47,097 nt of DNA from Salinarchaeum sp. (GCA_007123105.1 SKNY01000065.1:1-47097); one strand, 5' to 3'; positions 9,104 through 17,899 are shown, counted from the first letter of the stretch. Translations and numbers: made by a program. Notes: generated from the letters alone by a model not told the origin.

Positions 9104-9241
9104 TCACAACAATGCAATTCCGGCCCGGTAGAGTAAGCCGATCAGGAAGAGCACCACGAGGATCGTCGTCACGACGACTACGACAGGGGAAAGTTTGCCC
9201 TCCTCGACTGCGAGCAGGTGGTCCTCCGGTCGTCGAGTCAT
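9104..9241 (-). CDS. 45-residue single-span membrane protein
   Basis: A complete small ORF: ATG at 9241, TGA at 9104-9106. The protein begins MTRRPEDHLLAVEEGKL, followed by one strongly hydrophobic helix (VVVVVTTILVVLFLIGLLY) and the end RAGIALL. A basic/acidic cytosolic N-terminus with a single transmembrane segment is typical of haloarchaeal small membrane proteins. No family is recognised. It sits alone between thrB (same strand, 121 nt downstream) and the divergent FAD reductase gene. Confidence 0.6.
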   Translation of the reverse strand: MTRRPEDHLLAVEEGKLSPVVVVVTTILVVLFLIGLLYRAGIALL

Positions 9242-9355
9242 GTGGTGCGGTATCGGAGCCAGCAATAAACCCGTTGCGAAGCCAAGGTTTCAGCGATACA
9301 AACTTCCCGTCCTGCTAATAGCAACGGACATTAGGCCCCGGGCAAAACCTCCACT

Positions 9356-10594
9356 ATGGGGAACTCGTACGTGGTACTCGGCGACGGAATCGCGGGGAGT
9401 TCCGCCGCCGAAACCCTCCGAGAGGAGGACCCCGATGGAAAAATCACCGTTGTGACCGATGAGGGGGAACCGCTGTACAACCGGATCCTCATTAAAGAAT
9501 TCGCGAAGGGAAAGCTCCCCGAGGCACCCATCGCTATCCACGACGAAGAATGGTATGAGGAACGAGATATCGAACTTCGGTTGAACACGCACGTCACGCG
9601 GGTGGCCCCGGACGAACACCGACTCTACCTACACGAGGGAGATCCGATCACGTACGATAAACTACTGATCGCCACGGGCGGAACGCCACGGCAACTCCCC
9701 GTTCCCGGTAGTGCGGCAGATGGTATCCATCATTTTTGGACGTTTCAGGACGCGCGAGCGATCCGTGAAGCAGCAGAACGGGCCGACACGGGTGTCGTCA
9801 TCGGTGCCGGCCTTCTGGGGATCGACCTCGCAGCCATCTGTGGCGCCCAGGATGTCCGCGCACACTATTTGATGCGTGGAAACCGATGGTGGCGGTACGC
9901 ACTCAGTGAAGAGGGTGGGGAAATCATCCACCGCGCGCTGCGAGCGCGCAACGTCACTCCGGTGTTCGAGAGCGGGGCGTCACGGTTCGAAACGGAAGAC
10001 GGACGGGTTGTCGCAACAATTGACGCCAACGAGCAGCGGTACGAGAGTGAGTTCGTTGGAATCGCAATCGGTTTGCATTTCAACATGGAGTTCCTTCAAG
10101 GGAGCGACGTTGAACAAGATGATGGGATTGTCGTCGACGAGTACATGCAGACAAGCGTCGAGGATGTCTACGCTGCGGGCGACATCACACAGTTTTACGA
10201 TACCATACTCGGTGAACACGCACAGAACGGGTCGTGGGGATCAGCGAAGACACAAGGCCACATTGCCGGGGTGAACATGGCAGCTGACGAGCCAGACGAG
10301 GCGTTTCGCTGGGTATCATCGTATTCGATCACCCACTTTGACTTTCCGTTTCTCAGTTTTGGCCATCCGACCCTCGGTGATCGCTACATCGAGCGGACGT
10401 TCGACGAGACTGCCTGGCGACGGATCGCAATCAAGGACAATAAGGTCGTGGGGGGCGTATTGATCGGTGACCTCGCCCCACAAACGACGCTCAAGCGGCT
10501 GATGCGCGAGGAGGTTTCGGTCGCCGGCCAAGACGATCAGTTGCTCGCCGACGACATCGACATCGAGCGAGTCGCACCGGCGCTCGGGAACTGA
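9356..10594 (+). CDS. FAD/NAD(P)-dependent oxidoreductase (pyridine nucleotide-disulfide class)
   Basis: A 412-residue flavoprotein reductase resembling rubredoxin/nitrite-reductase-type NAD(P)H reductases. The FAD site is the N-terminal VVLGDGIAGSSAAE, the NAD(P) site is GVVIGAGLLGIDLA (about 145-158), and the second FAD contact is VYAAGDITQF. The family-typical YNRILIKEFAKGK motif follows the first domain. There is no CxxC redox pair, so it is not a thioredoxin-reductase type. The electron acceptor is unknown and no ferredoxin or rubredoxin gene is adjacent. The next gene follows after 38 nt. Confidence 0.85.
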   Translation: MGNSYVVLGDGIAGSSAAETLREEDPDGKITVVTDEGEPLYNRILIKEFAKGKLPEAPIAIHDEEWYEERDIELRLNTHVTRVAPDEHRLYLHEGDPITYDKLLIATGGTPRQLPVPGSAADGIHHFWTFQDARAIREAAERADTGVVIGAGLLGIDLAAICGAQDVRAHYLMRGNRWWRYALSEEGGEIIHRALRARNVTPVFESGASRFETEDGRVVATIDANEQRYESEFVGIAIGLHFNMEFLQGSDVEQDDGIVVDEYMQTSVEDVYAAGDITQFYDTILGEHAQNGSWGSAKTQGHIAGVNMAADEPDEAFRWVSSYSITHFDFPFLSFGHPTLGDRYIERTFDETAWRRIAIKDNKVVGGVLIGDLAPQTTLKRLMREEVSVAGQDDQLLADDIDIERVAPALGN

Positions 10595-10632
10595 TCGAAG
10601 GCGTTTTGCGACGTCGTGGCTGAACAGCGAGT

Positions 10633-11046
10633 ATGGCAGGCGGCAGCGGGGACATGACCCTCGCGTTCGAACTGCGGGCGCTCCGGAAGCTCGCGGATCC
10701 ATCGGCGGTGTTCAGTGACGCCCGCGAATGGTCGCGGTACGTCGGAGTGGTCTCCGAGGAGCCCACGTACGTTGTGACCAACTACACACGAGAACAGCAG
10801 ATTCGCCAGGACTTCTTCTCTGGTCCGCGGGGTGTTGAGGAAAGCCTGCGGAGTGTAAAGGACCAATTTGACACCGCGCGGTACGTCTTCGTTGGGACGA
10901 ACGACACCGACGAAACGATTGCCGAGGCAACCGAGTGGGAGTATTTGCCTATCGAGGAAGCCGCAGAAGCAGCTAACTGGACGCTTGCCGATGACGAAGC
11001 GGACTGGCTGACCGACGACGAGGACGTCCGCGAAGACTGGCCGTAA
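10633..11046 (+). CDS. Conserved haloarchaeal protein (DUF7124-like)
   Basis: An acidic 137-residue protein of a type seen only in haloarchaea. The core reads LAFELRALRKLADPSAVFSDA, then SRYVGVVSEEPTYVVTNYTRE; the tail is rich in Asp, Glu and Trp. No catalytic motif is evident. An in-frame ATG at 10654 (MTLAFEL) is an alternative start and matches my memory of relatives slightly better. It is followed after 7 nt by the DUF5815 gene, suggesting an operon. Family name from memory, not searched. Confidence 0.7.
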   Translation: MAGGSGDMTLAFELRALRKLADPSAVFSDAREWSRYVGVVSEEPTYVVTNYTREQQIRQDFFSGPRGVEESLRSVKDQFDTARYVFVGTNDTDETIAEATEWEYLPIEEAAEAANWTLADDEADWLTDDEDVREDWP

Positions 11047-11053
11047 CTCCGAG

Positions 11054-11572
11054 ATGTCCACACCACGTGTTCCTGACGGACCGACCGATGACCTCACGCT
11101 CCCGTGTGGCCATGCTATCGGTATCGACAACTTGGATATGGGAATGCGGGAATTCTCATGTCCGTGTGGGGACGATCACGCCGTTGTGATGGACATTCAC
11201 CCGCTCAGTCGATGGGTCCCCGAGGAAGTCGCCAGCGTGTTGCGCGAGACAATCGTGCCTGATGACGAGTACGACGAGTTCGGGACGATCCATTTGATGG
11301 CCATCGTCCGCGAGGAGTTTCCAGAGCGCGTGGTCGACTACGATGCGAGCGAGGATCCAACGGTTGGCTATGCGCTTTGCTGGGTGAGCGATCATTCTGC
11401 CCGTCGACTCCACGAGATCATCGTAGAATTGTTGATCGAACTCATGGATCACGCCGTCAGTCATGCCGAGGACGATGCCGTCAAAACGACGTTTAGCGAT
11501 CAGCTCGCGTCGTTCAACGTTGCGTCGTTCGTGACGCTATACCGCGATCAGCGCGATTTTGAGCGCCCGTGA
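11054..11572 (+). CDS. DUF5815 family haloarchaeal protein
   Basis: A 172-residue protein with an N-terminal CGH (LPCGHAIG) and a CPCGDDH block (FSCPCGDDHAVV) that could bind zinc, followed by an acidic helical domain with a long helix around HEIIVELLIELMDHAVSHAE. The pattern fits DUF5815, whose role is unknown. It lies 7 nt after the DUF7124-like gene and 57 nt before carB, all in the same direction. Confidence 0.75.
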   Translation: MSTPRVPDGPTDDLTLPCGHAIGIDNLDMGMREFSCPCGDDHAVVMDIHPLSRWVPEEVASVLRETIVPDDEYDEFGTIHLMAIVREEFPERVVDYDASEDPTVGYALCWVSDHSARRLHEIIVELLIELMDHAVSHAEDDAVKTTFSDQLASFNVASFVTLYRDQRDFERP

Positions 11573-11591
11573 ATCGTTCCGCATCGGGCCG

Positions 11592-11600
11592 TTTAATAAC
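11592..11600 (+). promoter_or_regulatory. TATA box for carB
   Basis: TTTAATAAC lies 30-38 nt before the carB ATG at 11630, in an AT-rich patch of an otherwise GC-rich spacer. It suggests that carB has its own promoter and a very short leader. Confidence 0.45.
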
Positions 11601-11629
11601 CCGTGCGAATTCTCTCAGTATAGTATACA

Positions 11630-14600
11630 ATGGCAGAGGAATCACGGACCATCTTGCTAATTGGAAGTGGCCCCATCCAAATCGGCCAAGCAGCCGAGTT
11701 CGACTATTCAGGTGCCCAGGCCTGCCGAGCGCTCGCCGAGGAGGGTGTCCGTGTCGTCCTCGTTAACTCGAATCCCGCAACGATCATGACAGATCCGGAG
11801 ATGGCGGACAAGGTGTACATCGAACCGATCACCGCCGACGCCATCGCAGAAATCATCGAAATCGAACGCCCTGACGGTGTCATCGCCGGATTAGGGGGAC
11901 AAACCGGGTTGAACGTGACTGCCGAGCTTGCCGAAGCAGGGGTACTCGAGGAATTCGATGTCGAGATTCTGGGGACGCCACTCGAAACGATCTACGCGAC
12001 GGAAGACCGCGATCAGTTCCGCCAGCGGATGCGCGCACTCGACGAACCGATGCCACGATCAGTGACGATTCAGTCGGTCGACGAGGTCGAATCGGCCGTC
12101 GAGGCCGTTGGTGGTCTGCCGGTCATTATGCGCACCACCTACACACTAGGGGGATCGGGGTCCGGTGTTATCGACGATATGGAAGAGCTCGTCGACGCCG
12201 TCCGGCGTGGCCTACGGTTGTCCAGAAATAATGAAGTGATGATCACCGAGTCGATCGCGGGATGGATCGAACTCGAGTATGAAGTTATGCGGGACGCCGC
12301 AGACTCGTGTATCATCATCTGTAACATGGAGAACATCGATCCGATGGGGATTCACACAGGGGAGTCGATCGTCGTCACCCCATCACAAGTGATCCCTGAC
12401 GAGGGCCATCAGGAGATGCGCTCGGCCGCCTTGCGAGTGATTCGGGATCTCGAAATCCACGGCGGGTGTAACATACAGTTTGCGTGGCGGGATGACGGTA
12501 CGCCAGGCGGCGAGTATCGAGTTGTCGAGGTCAATCCACGAGTCTCTCGATCTTCTGCACTCGCATCGAAGGCCACCGGCTATCCAATTGCCCGGGTCAC
12601 GGCGAAGGTTGCGCTCGGAATGCGCTTACACGAGATCGAGAACGAGATCACCGGTGAGACCACGGCCGCATTCGAGCCCGCGATCGATTATGTCGTCACG
12701 AAAGTCCCCCGTTGGCCGAAGGATAAGTTCCCGGACGTCGAATTCGAGTTGGGACCGGCAATGAAATCCACCGGTGAGGCGATGGCAATCGGACGGACAT
12801 TCGAGGAGAGCCTGCTCAAGGCCTTGCGATCGACCGAATACAACCCAGCCGCGGACCTCACTGACGTCTCGGACGCAGTGCTCGAACGTGAGTATCTCGA
12901 ACGACCGGATCCGGATCGCCCCTACGGCATTTTCGAGGCGTTCGCGCGCGGGTACGATGTGGAATCGGTCAGCGAGCTCACCGGAATCCATCCCTGGTAT
13001 CTCGAACGATACCAGCGGATCGCGGATGCCTCCACCGGGGCCGCCGCAGGCGATCTTACCACACCGGCCGAACTCGGGTATACCAATCGTGAAATCACCA
13101 GCCTCGCTGATGATGGGACCGAGCTGGCGGATGTCGAGGCAGCGGCACCGACACGGCGATTCAAGTTGGTTGACACGTGTGCCGGAGAATTCGCTGCGAC
13201 GACGCCCTATTACTACTCGGCACGAGCCCGTGGCCCCGGCCTCGATCGGGACGAGGTGCGAGTCGACCGCGAGGCCGAGAGCGTCCTTATCGTTGGGGCG
13301 GGCCCGATTCGAATTGGACAGGGCGTCGAATTTGATTACTGTACAGTGCATGCCGTTCAAGCACTGCGCGAACGGGGCATCGACGCCCACATCGTGAACA
13401 ACAATCCCGAGACGGTATCGACCGACTATGACACCTCGGACGGACTCTTCTTCGAACCACTCAGCGCAGAGGAGATCACAGCCGTCATCGAGGCAACCGG
13501 CGCCGACGGAGTAATGGTCCAATTCGGGGGCCAAACCTCCGTGAACGTTGGTGCACCACTCGCGGCAGAAATCGAACGGCGGGGGCTCGACTGCAAGATC
13601 CTCGGCACCAGTGTCGAGGCAATGGACCTCGCCGAGGACCGCGATCGGTTCAACGCACTACTGACCGAACGTGGGATCAATCAGCCCGAGGGTGGTGCTG
13701 CAACCAGCGAATCGGAGGCGCTTGCGCTTGCGGCGAAGATTGGCTATCCCGTACTTGTGCGACCGAGTTACGTGTTAGGCGGCCGGGCCATGCAGGTCGT
13801 TACGGATGACGACGAACTCCGGGAATTCATCCGTGAGGCGGTGCGGGTGAGTCCAGACAAGCCCATCCTCGTCGACGAGTTTCTCGAGGACGCGATCGAA
13901 CTCGACGTCGACGCGGTCAGTGACGGCACCGACATCTTCATCGGTGGGATCATGGAACACGTCGAATCCGCTGGGATTCACTCCGGTGACTCGGCTTGTA
14001 TGATCCCGCCACGATCGCTCGGGCGGGCTGTCAATCGTGAAGTGCGGCGGGTGACCGAAGAGATCGCTGATGCGCTCTCGACGGTCGGTCTATTAAACGT
14101 TCAGCTGGCCGTGCGTGACGGAGAAGTGTACGTCCTCGAGGCTAATCCGCGGTCCTCGCGAACCGTCCCGTTTGTATCGAAAGCCACCGGCGTGCCGATT
14201 GCGAAGATCGCCGCGCGGGTGATGGCCGGCGAACGGCTGGCCGACATGGACGTCACCGAGCAAGTCCCGAGTCAGTTCAGCGTGAAAGAGGTCGTACTCC
14301 CGTTCGATCGCCTGCCGGGATCTGATCCCCGGCTCGGTCCCGAGATGAAATCGACAGGCGAAGTCATGGGAACCGCCGATAGTGTCGGGAAAGCCTACGC
14401 GAAAGCACAGGCAGCTGTCGGGAAACCGATCCCCACTGGTGGTGTCGCCGTCGTGGATCTCGAAGGAAGTGATTTCCCAGATGACGTCGCCGCCGATGGA
14501 CGCTCGGTGCATGACCGGTTCGGTGAATACTTCGAGCTACGGGAGTTCGAGGACGAGAACGCCTTTGCAGACGCGTTACGGGCTGGTGAGCTCGACCTTG

Positions 14601-14782
14601 TCGTCTCGCGCCGCCGCACGCCGCTCGAAGTTGCCGTCGAAGAGGACGTGACGTACCTCTCGACGCTCGCCAGCGCCAATGCAGCCCTCGAAGCTATTGA
14701 AGCGACTGACGAGCCGTCGGCAATTCAGGCAGTTGCTGACCGGCCACGGATGCAAGAGTACTGGGGCCAGCCAAAATCGTAA
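11630..14782 (+). CDS. carB: Carbamoyl-phosphate synthase large subunit
   Basis: A 1050-residue enzyme subunit making carbamoyl phosphate from bicarbonate, ammonia and two ATP, for pyrimidines and arginine. It shows the internal duplication of the family: two ATP-grasp halves, each opening with the same nucleotide-binding signature (LLIGSGPIQIGQAAEFDYSG near residue 9 and LIVGAGPIRIGQGVEFDYC near 551) and each having a VNPR/ANPRSSR metal-binding block. A shorter MGS-like allosteric domain ends the protein. It faces carA tail to tail with only 21 nt between the stops. Confidence 0.97.
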   Translation: MAEESRTILLIGSGPIQIGQAAEFDYSGAQACRALAEEGVRVVLVNSNPATIMTDPEMADKVYIEPITADAIAEIIEIERPDGVIAGLGGQTGLNVTAELAEAGVLEEFDVEILGTPLETIYATEDRDQFRQRMRALDEPMPRSVTIQSVDEVESAVEAVGGLPVIMRTTYTLGGSGSGVIDDMEELVDAVRRGLRLSRNNEVMITESIAGWIELEYEVMRDAADSCIIICNMENIDPMGIHTGESIVVTPSQVIPDEGHQEMRSAALRVIRDLEIHGGCNIQFAWRDDGTPGGEYRVVEVNPRVSRSSALASKATGYPIARVTAKVALGMRLHEIENEITGETTAAFEPAIDYVVTKVPRWPKDKFPDVEFELGPAMKSTGEAMAIGRTFEESLLKALRSTEYNPAADLTDVSDAVLEREYLERPDPDRPYGIFEAFARGYDVESVSELTGIHPWYLERYQRIADASTGAAAGDLTTPAELGYTNREITSLADDGTELADVEAAAPTRRFKLVDTCAGEFAATTPYYYSARARGPGLDRDEVRVDREAESVLIVGAGPIRIGQGVEFDYCTVHAVQALRERGIDAHIVNNNPETVSTDYDTSDGLFFEPLSAEEITAVIEATGADGVMVQFGGQTSVNVGAPLAAEIERRGLDCKILGTSVEAMDLAEDRDRFNALLTERGINQPEGGAATSESEALALAAKIGYPVLVRPSYVLGGRAMQVVTDDDELREFIREAVRVSPDKPILVDEFLEDAIELDVDAVSDGTDIFIGGIMEHVESAGIHSGDSACMIPPRSLGRAVNREVRRVTEEIADALSTVGLLNVQLAVRDGEVYVLEANPRSSRTVPFVSKATGVPIAKIAARVMAGERLADMDVTEQVPSQFSVKEVVLPFDRLPGSDPRLGPEMKSTGEVMGTADSVGKAYAKAQAAVGKPIPTGGVAVVDLEGSDFPDDVAADGRSVHDRFGEYFELREFEDENAFADALRAGELDLVVSRRRTPLEVAVEEDVTYLSTLASANAALEAIEATDEPSAIQAVADRPRMQEYWGQPKS

Positions 14783-14803
14783 CTCCTGGGTGAGAACTAC
14801 AGC

Positions 14804-15844
14804 TTATCCGTCTGCCATCGCCACGACGTCATCGAAGAAATCGAGCGTGTCGTGTGGACCAGGGTTCGCCTCTGGGTGGTATTGTCTGGTGAGAATCGAT
14901 CGTCCTTCGTCATCCAGCCCTTCCGGCGTATCGTCGTTGACGTTCCGTTGGGTGACCGTCAGAGACCCAGGATCGTCGACTGTGTAGCCGTGATTTTGCG
15001 TCGTCATCACGACACGGCCGGTTCGTAGGTCCTGGACCGGTTGGTTAACACCGCGGTGACCAAAGTCCATCTTGGTTGTCGACCCACCGAGCGCGCGAGC
15101 GACGATCTGTTGGCCCAAACAAATCCCGGCAATTGGTAGCTCACCGGCGAACGTCCGCACGAGTTCCTCTGCCGCGGAGAAAGTGGCCGGATCGCCAGGG
15201 CCATTTGAAAGAAACAAAATGTCGGGATCGTGTTCGGTAACAGTGTCCTGACCGATGTCGTACGGGACGACGGTTACGTCTGCACCGCGTTCGGTGAGCG
15301 ATGTAATGATCGATCCTTTCGCACCACAATCCACAAGCAGGACCGAACACCGACCGTTTCCAGAGAACGTCCTCGCTTCATCCACGCTCACCTGCGCACC
15401 AATGTCGGTATGGTCGCTCATGTGTTTACAGGCGTCCAGTTCGGCTCGGGCATCTGCCTCGGTGGCGTCTGTGCCGGCAGCAATGCCACAACGCATCGCA
15501 CCCTGATCACGGATCTCCGTAACGAGATCTCGCGTATCTACGTGGTCGATTGCAGGGATCGCCTCGTCGGCCAACCAAGTGACCACCTCATCGGTAAGTT
15601 CGAGGGCAACCACACCTCGTGGATGGATCCGGTCGGATTCAAACCGGTTTTCGTTGACGCCGTAGTTACCGATCAGTGGATAAGCAAACGTCAACACCTG
15701 TTCTTCGTAGGAGGGGTCGGTCAGGCTCTCCTCGTAGCCCGTGTAGGCAGTCGTAAAGACGAGCTCACCGCGAGTCCGCCCCGGCACCCGACACCTCGCG
15801 CTCAACACGTCGCCACCCTCGAGGGCGAGAAACGCCGTACTCAT
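14804..15844 (-). CDS. carA: Carbamoyl-phosphate synthase small (glutaminase) subunit
   Basis: A 346-residue glutamine amidotransferase that feeds ammonia to CarB. The N-terminal domain starts MSTAFLALEGGDV and has the GYEESLTDPSY block. The class I glutaminase holds the nucleophile in GICLGQQIVARALGG and the catalytic His/Glu in QYHPEANPGP. The ATG at 15844 matches the family; a longer in-frame extension upstream overlaps idi and is rejected. Convergent orientation to carB means the two subunits are not in one operon. Confidence 0.96.
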   Translation of the reverse strand: MSTAFLALEGGDVLSARCRVPGRTRGELVFTTAYTGYEESLTDPSYEEQVLTFAYPLIGNYGVNENRFESDRIHPRGVVALELTDEVVTWLADEAIPAIDHVDTRDLVTEIRDQGAMRCGIAAGTDATEADARAELDACKHMSDHTDIGAQVSVDEARTFSGNGRCSVLLVDCGAKGSIITSLTERGADVTVVPYDIGQDTVTEHDPDILFLSNGPGDPATFSAAEELVRTFAGELPIAGICLGQQIVARALGGSTTKMDFGHRGVNQPVQDLRTGRVVMTTQNHGYTVDDPGSLTVTQRNVNDDTPEGLDDEGRSILTRQYHPEANPGPHDTLDFFDDVVAMADG

Positions 15845-15964
15845 TGGAAACCAGTAGTCAAATCCGGCGGAAAAACCTTCCTTTCCGGAATTGAGGGCCT
15901 GCAAAGACCTGTCGCTGCGACCGAGAGTCGAAGCTGGTTTAGCAGCGTCGAACGGATCATTCCT

Positions 15965-16540
15965 ATGAGCCAAGAGTCTCCCGTGGCGACTGATGATGTC
16001 GTACACCCGAATGCCGGCCAGGACGTCATCGCAGTCGATGAGGAGGATGGTGAACGTGAGGTAGTCAACCGGCTCGATGCCCACATCGGCGACGGGATCC
16101 GCCATCGGGCCTTTACGGCCCTGATCTTCGATGAGCGTGGCCACATTCTGCTTGCTCAACGAAGCCCCGAGAAACGTCTCTGGGACGGGCACTGGGATGG
16201 CACCGTGGCGTCACACCCACGACCGGGCGAATCACAACTCGAAGCCACACAGAACCGCCTCGAGGTCGAACTCGGGATCACTCCGGACCAATACGACGAC
16301 CTCGCGATTACTGACGTCTTCGAATACAAACGCTACTACCAGCGGGCCGGGGTCGAATGGGAGGTCTGTACGGTCCTACAACTCACCCTCTCCGAGACGG
16401 ATATCGATCCGAATGAAGAAGAGGTCGCGGGCATACTCTGGGCACCGTATGAACGACTCTATAATCACCCAGAATGGTACCGGCAGCTCCGCCTATGTCC
16501 GTGGTTCGAAATCGCGATGCGACGCGATTTCGACGATTGA
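15965..16540 (+). CDS. idi: Isopentenyl-diphosphate delta-isomerase, type 1 (Nudix fold)
   Basis: A 191-residue type 1 IDI, interconverting IPP and DMAPP for archaeal lipid, carotenoid and quinone synthesis. Metal-binding histidines are present (DAHIGDGIRHRAF), the Nudix helix is around GESQLEATQNRLEVELGI, and the conserved Glu residues lie in GVEWEVC. In the motif matching E. coli SVCGHPQLGES this protein reads TVASHPRPGES, so the catalytic cysteine (E. coli C67) is alanine. I believe haloarchaeal relatives share this change. ATG at 15965 is chosen over a long upstream extension that overlaps carA. It is divergent from carA. Confidence 0.9.
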   Translation: MSQESPVATDDVVHPNAGQDVIAVDEEDGEREVVNRLDAHIGDGIRHRAFTALIFDERGHILLAQRSPEKRLWDGHWDGTVASHPRPGESQLEATQNRLEVELGITPDQYDDLAITDVFEYKRYYQRAGVEWEVCTVLQLTLSETDIDPNEEEVAGILWAPYERLYNHPEWYRQLRLCPWFEIAMRRDFDD

Positions 16541-16542
16541 TG

Positions 16543-16752
16543 TTACGGACGAACGGCTGCCCAAACGGCAGTAGTCGCGAGTAGTACGGCCGGGATAAGC
16601 GGGAGGATGAGATAGGCAAACGTAAACGAGACTGCCGTCGGGGGCTGGACGATGATGATCAACGGGACGATTACGAACGCACAGACGATCATCCCAACGA
16701 GGACCCACCCACGCCACGAGAACGCCCGTTTGGGAGATGTGGGATGTGCCAC
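16543..16752 (-). CDS. Small two-helix membrane protein
   Basis: A 69-residue protein beginning MAHPTSPKRAFSWRGW, with two hydrophobic segments (VLVGMIVCAFVIVPLIIIV and FTFAYLILPLIPAVLLATTAVW). Family not recognised. It lies 2 nt from the convergent idi stop and 42 nt downstream of the winged-helix gene on the same strand, so it may be cotranscribed with that regulator and pspA. Confidence 0.65.
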   Translation of the reverse strand: MAHPTSPKRAFSWRGWVLVGMIVCAFVIVPLIIIVQPPTAVSFTFAYLILPLIPAVLLATTAVWAAVRP

Positions 16753-16794
16753 ATCTGTATCCCATCCGCGGCAGAATATGAACGTTCGCGTCCG

Positions 16795-17025
16795 TTACTG
16801 GGCGAACCGGTATCGGTCTCCGTTACGGGTGACGACCTCACGATCTTCGAGGGCATTAAGAACACCACAGAGTTCGATCAATCGCATGTCGAGATCATCG
16901 GCCATCTCATCTAACGAGGCGTCGCCGCGGAGTTCGAGATACAGGGAAACGAGCTTTGCACGTGCGGACTCGAGTCCCATCGGCACCGCGTACCGAGTTT
17001 TCGCGGGACGCTCCATCTGTGACAT
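16795..17025 (-). CDS. Small winged-helix transcriptional regulator
   Basis: A 76-residue protein that is little more than one DNA-binding domain: LVSLYLELRGDASLDEMADDL, then the recognition helix region RLIELCGVLNALEDREVV and a wing TRNGDRYRFA. It resembles TrmB/MarR-type haloarchaeal HTH proteins. The ATG at 17025 is used; a GTG directly before it is possible. An inverted repeat bracketing a TATA box lies just upstream, consistent with autoregulation. The gene for PspA precedes it on the same strand. Confidence 0.75.
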   Translation of the reverse strand: MSQMERPAKTRYAVPMGLESARAKLVSLYLELRGDASLDEMADDLDMRLIELCGVLNALEDREVVTRNGDRYRFAQ

Positions 17026-17027
17026 CA

Positions 17028-17088
17028 CTACTGGAATAGACTATATTCGACGATAATAAAACCTTCCTACGACAATAGTCGAAAGTAG
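17028..17088 (-). promoter_or_regulatory. Inverted repeat bracketing the promoter of the winged-helix gene
   Basis: Arm 1 GACTATATTCGACG (17039-17052) matches the reverse complement of arm 2 (17067-17080, read as GACTATTGTCGTAG) at 11 of 14 positions. Outer CTACT/AGTAG pieces (17028-17032, 17084-17088) also pair. Between the arms is an AT-rich TATA-like stretch (TTTTATTAT on the minus strand, about 17053-17062), 28-37 nt before the ATG. A dimeric HTH bound here could block TBP. The repeat is visible; the role is inferred. Confidence 0.5.
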
Positions 17089-17134
17089 CAGAGGTTCGTC
17101 GACTGAATTTGGAGCCTGTGTTCCCGCGAACTAC

Positions 17135-17899
17135 CTATTTTGACTCCTCGTCTTGGAGTTCGGCGAGCTCTTCTTCGACATCGTCGTCCGTCGATCCGCC
17201 GCCAGTACCGGCCTCTGCTTTGAGGGTCTCCAATTCGGCCTCGACAGCTGAATCGGTGCGACCCGCGCTGAGTTCGCGGTCAATCGCGTCTTCATCGGAG
17301 AGCGCATCTTCAAAGGCACCAGTGTCTTGTAGTTCGTCCATCGCTGCTGCGCGGGCCTCCATCTCTTGGGTCTGTTCTTCCGCGCGTTCGATCGACCGGC
17401 CGACGTCTGCCATTTCGTCCCCGGCACCCGTCAACGCCTCCGAGACCCTGGTACTCGCTTCTGCCGCCTCGTATTGGGCCTTCATGGTTTCCTTTTTTGT
17501 CCGGAACTCCTCGATCCGACGCTGGAGCTCGTTTTTCTTCTCGACGAGGTTTTCCTGTTGGTGTTGAAGCTCGTTGATCTGCGTGTCGAGTTGCTCGATC
17601 TGTTCCATTTTCGCTTTCTTCTTCTCTAAGGCCTGCCTTGCGAGATCATCGCGATCCTGTCGAACAGCCTCACGAGCTTGCTCGTTGTGCTTCTCGACGT
17701 TCTCCTCGAGCCGCCGTTGTTGCATCTCGAGGCGTTTTTTCTGGGTGGTTAAATCGGCGATCCCCTGTTTGACCTGCTGGAGTTGGTCGCGCATCTGTTC
17801 GTATGAATAATCCAACGTCTCTCGTGGATCCTCGGCCCGGTTCAAAATTGCATTTAACTTGGACCGGATGACATACGACGCGCGTGCGAGGATGCCCAT
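17135..17899 (-). CDS. pspA: PspA/IM30 family coiled-coil membrane-stress protein
   Basis: A 254-residue ESCRT-III-like protein, almost wholly predicted coiled coil. It opens with the membrane-binding amphipathic helix MGILARASYVIRSKLNAILN, then EDPRETLDYSYEQMRDQLQQV, typical of PspA. The heptad-rich core runs to about residue 200 and a Gly/Asp/Glu tail ends the protein. The family protects the cytoplasmic membrane under salt or energy stress. A TATA-like TTTTAAGG lies about 27 nt before the ATG. The winged-helix gene follows on the same strand after 109 nt. Confidence 0.92.
   Translation of the reverse strand: MGILARASYVIRSKLNAILNRAEDPRETLDYSYEQMRDQLQQVKQGIADLTTQKKRLEMQQRRLEENVEKHNEQAREAVRQDRDDLARQALEKKKAKMEQIEQLDTQINELQHQQENLVEKKNELQRRIEEFRTKKETMKAQYEAAEASTRVSEALTGAGDEMADVGRSIERAEEQTQEMEARAAAMDELQDTGAFEDALSDEDAIDRELSAGRTDSAVEAELETLKAEAGTGGGSTDDDVEEELAELQDEESK

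Noticed and set aside
12626-13534. 302-codon ORF antisense to carB
   Set aside because: Arises from codon bias on the opposite strand of a highly conserved gene; the product has no coherent motifs.
15230-15964. N-terminal extension of idi by about 245 codons
   Set aside because: The extension is antisense to carA, and the ATG at 15965 matches the usual IDI start region.
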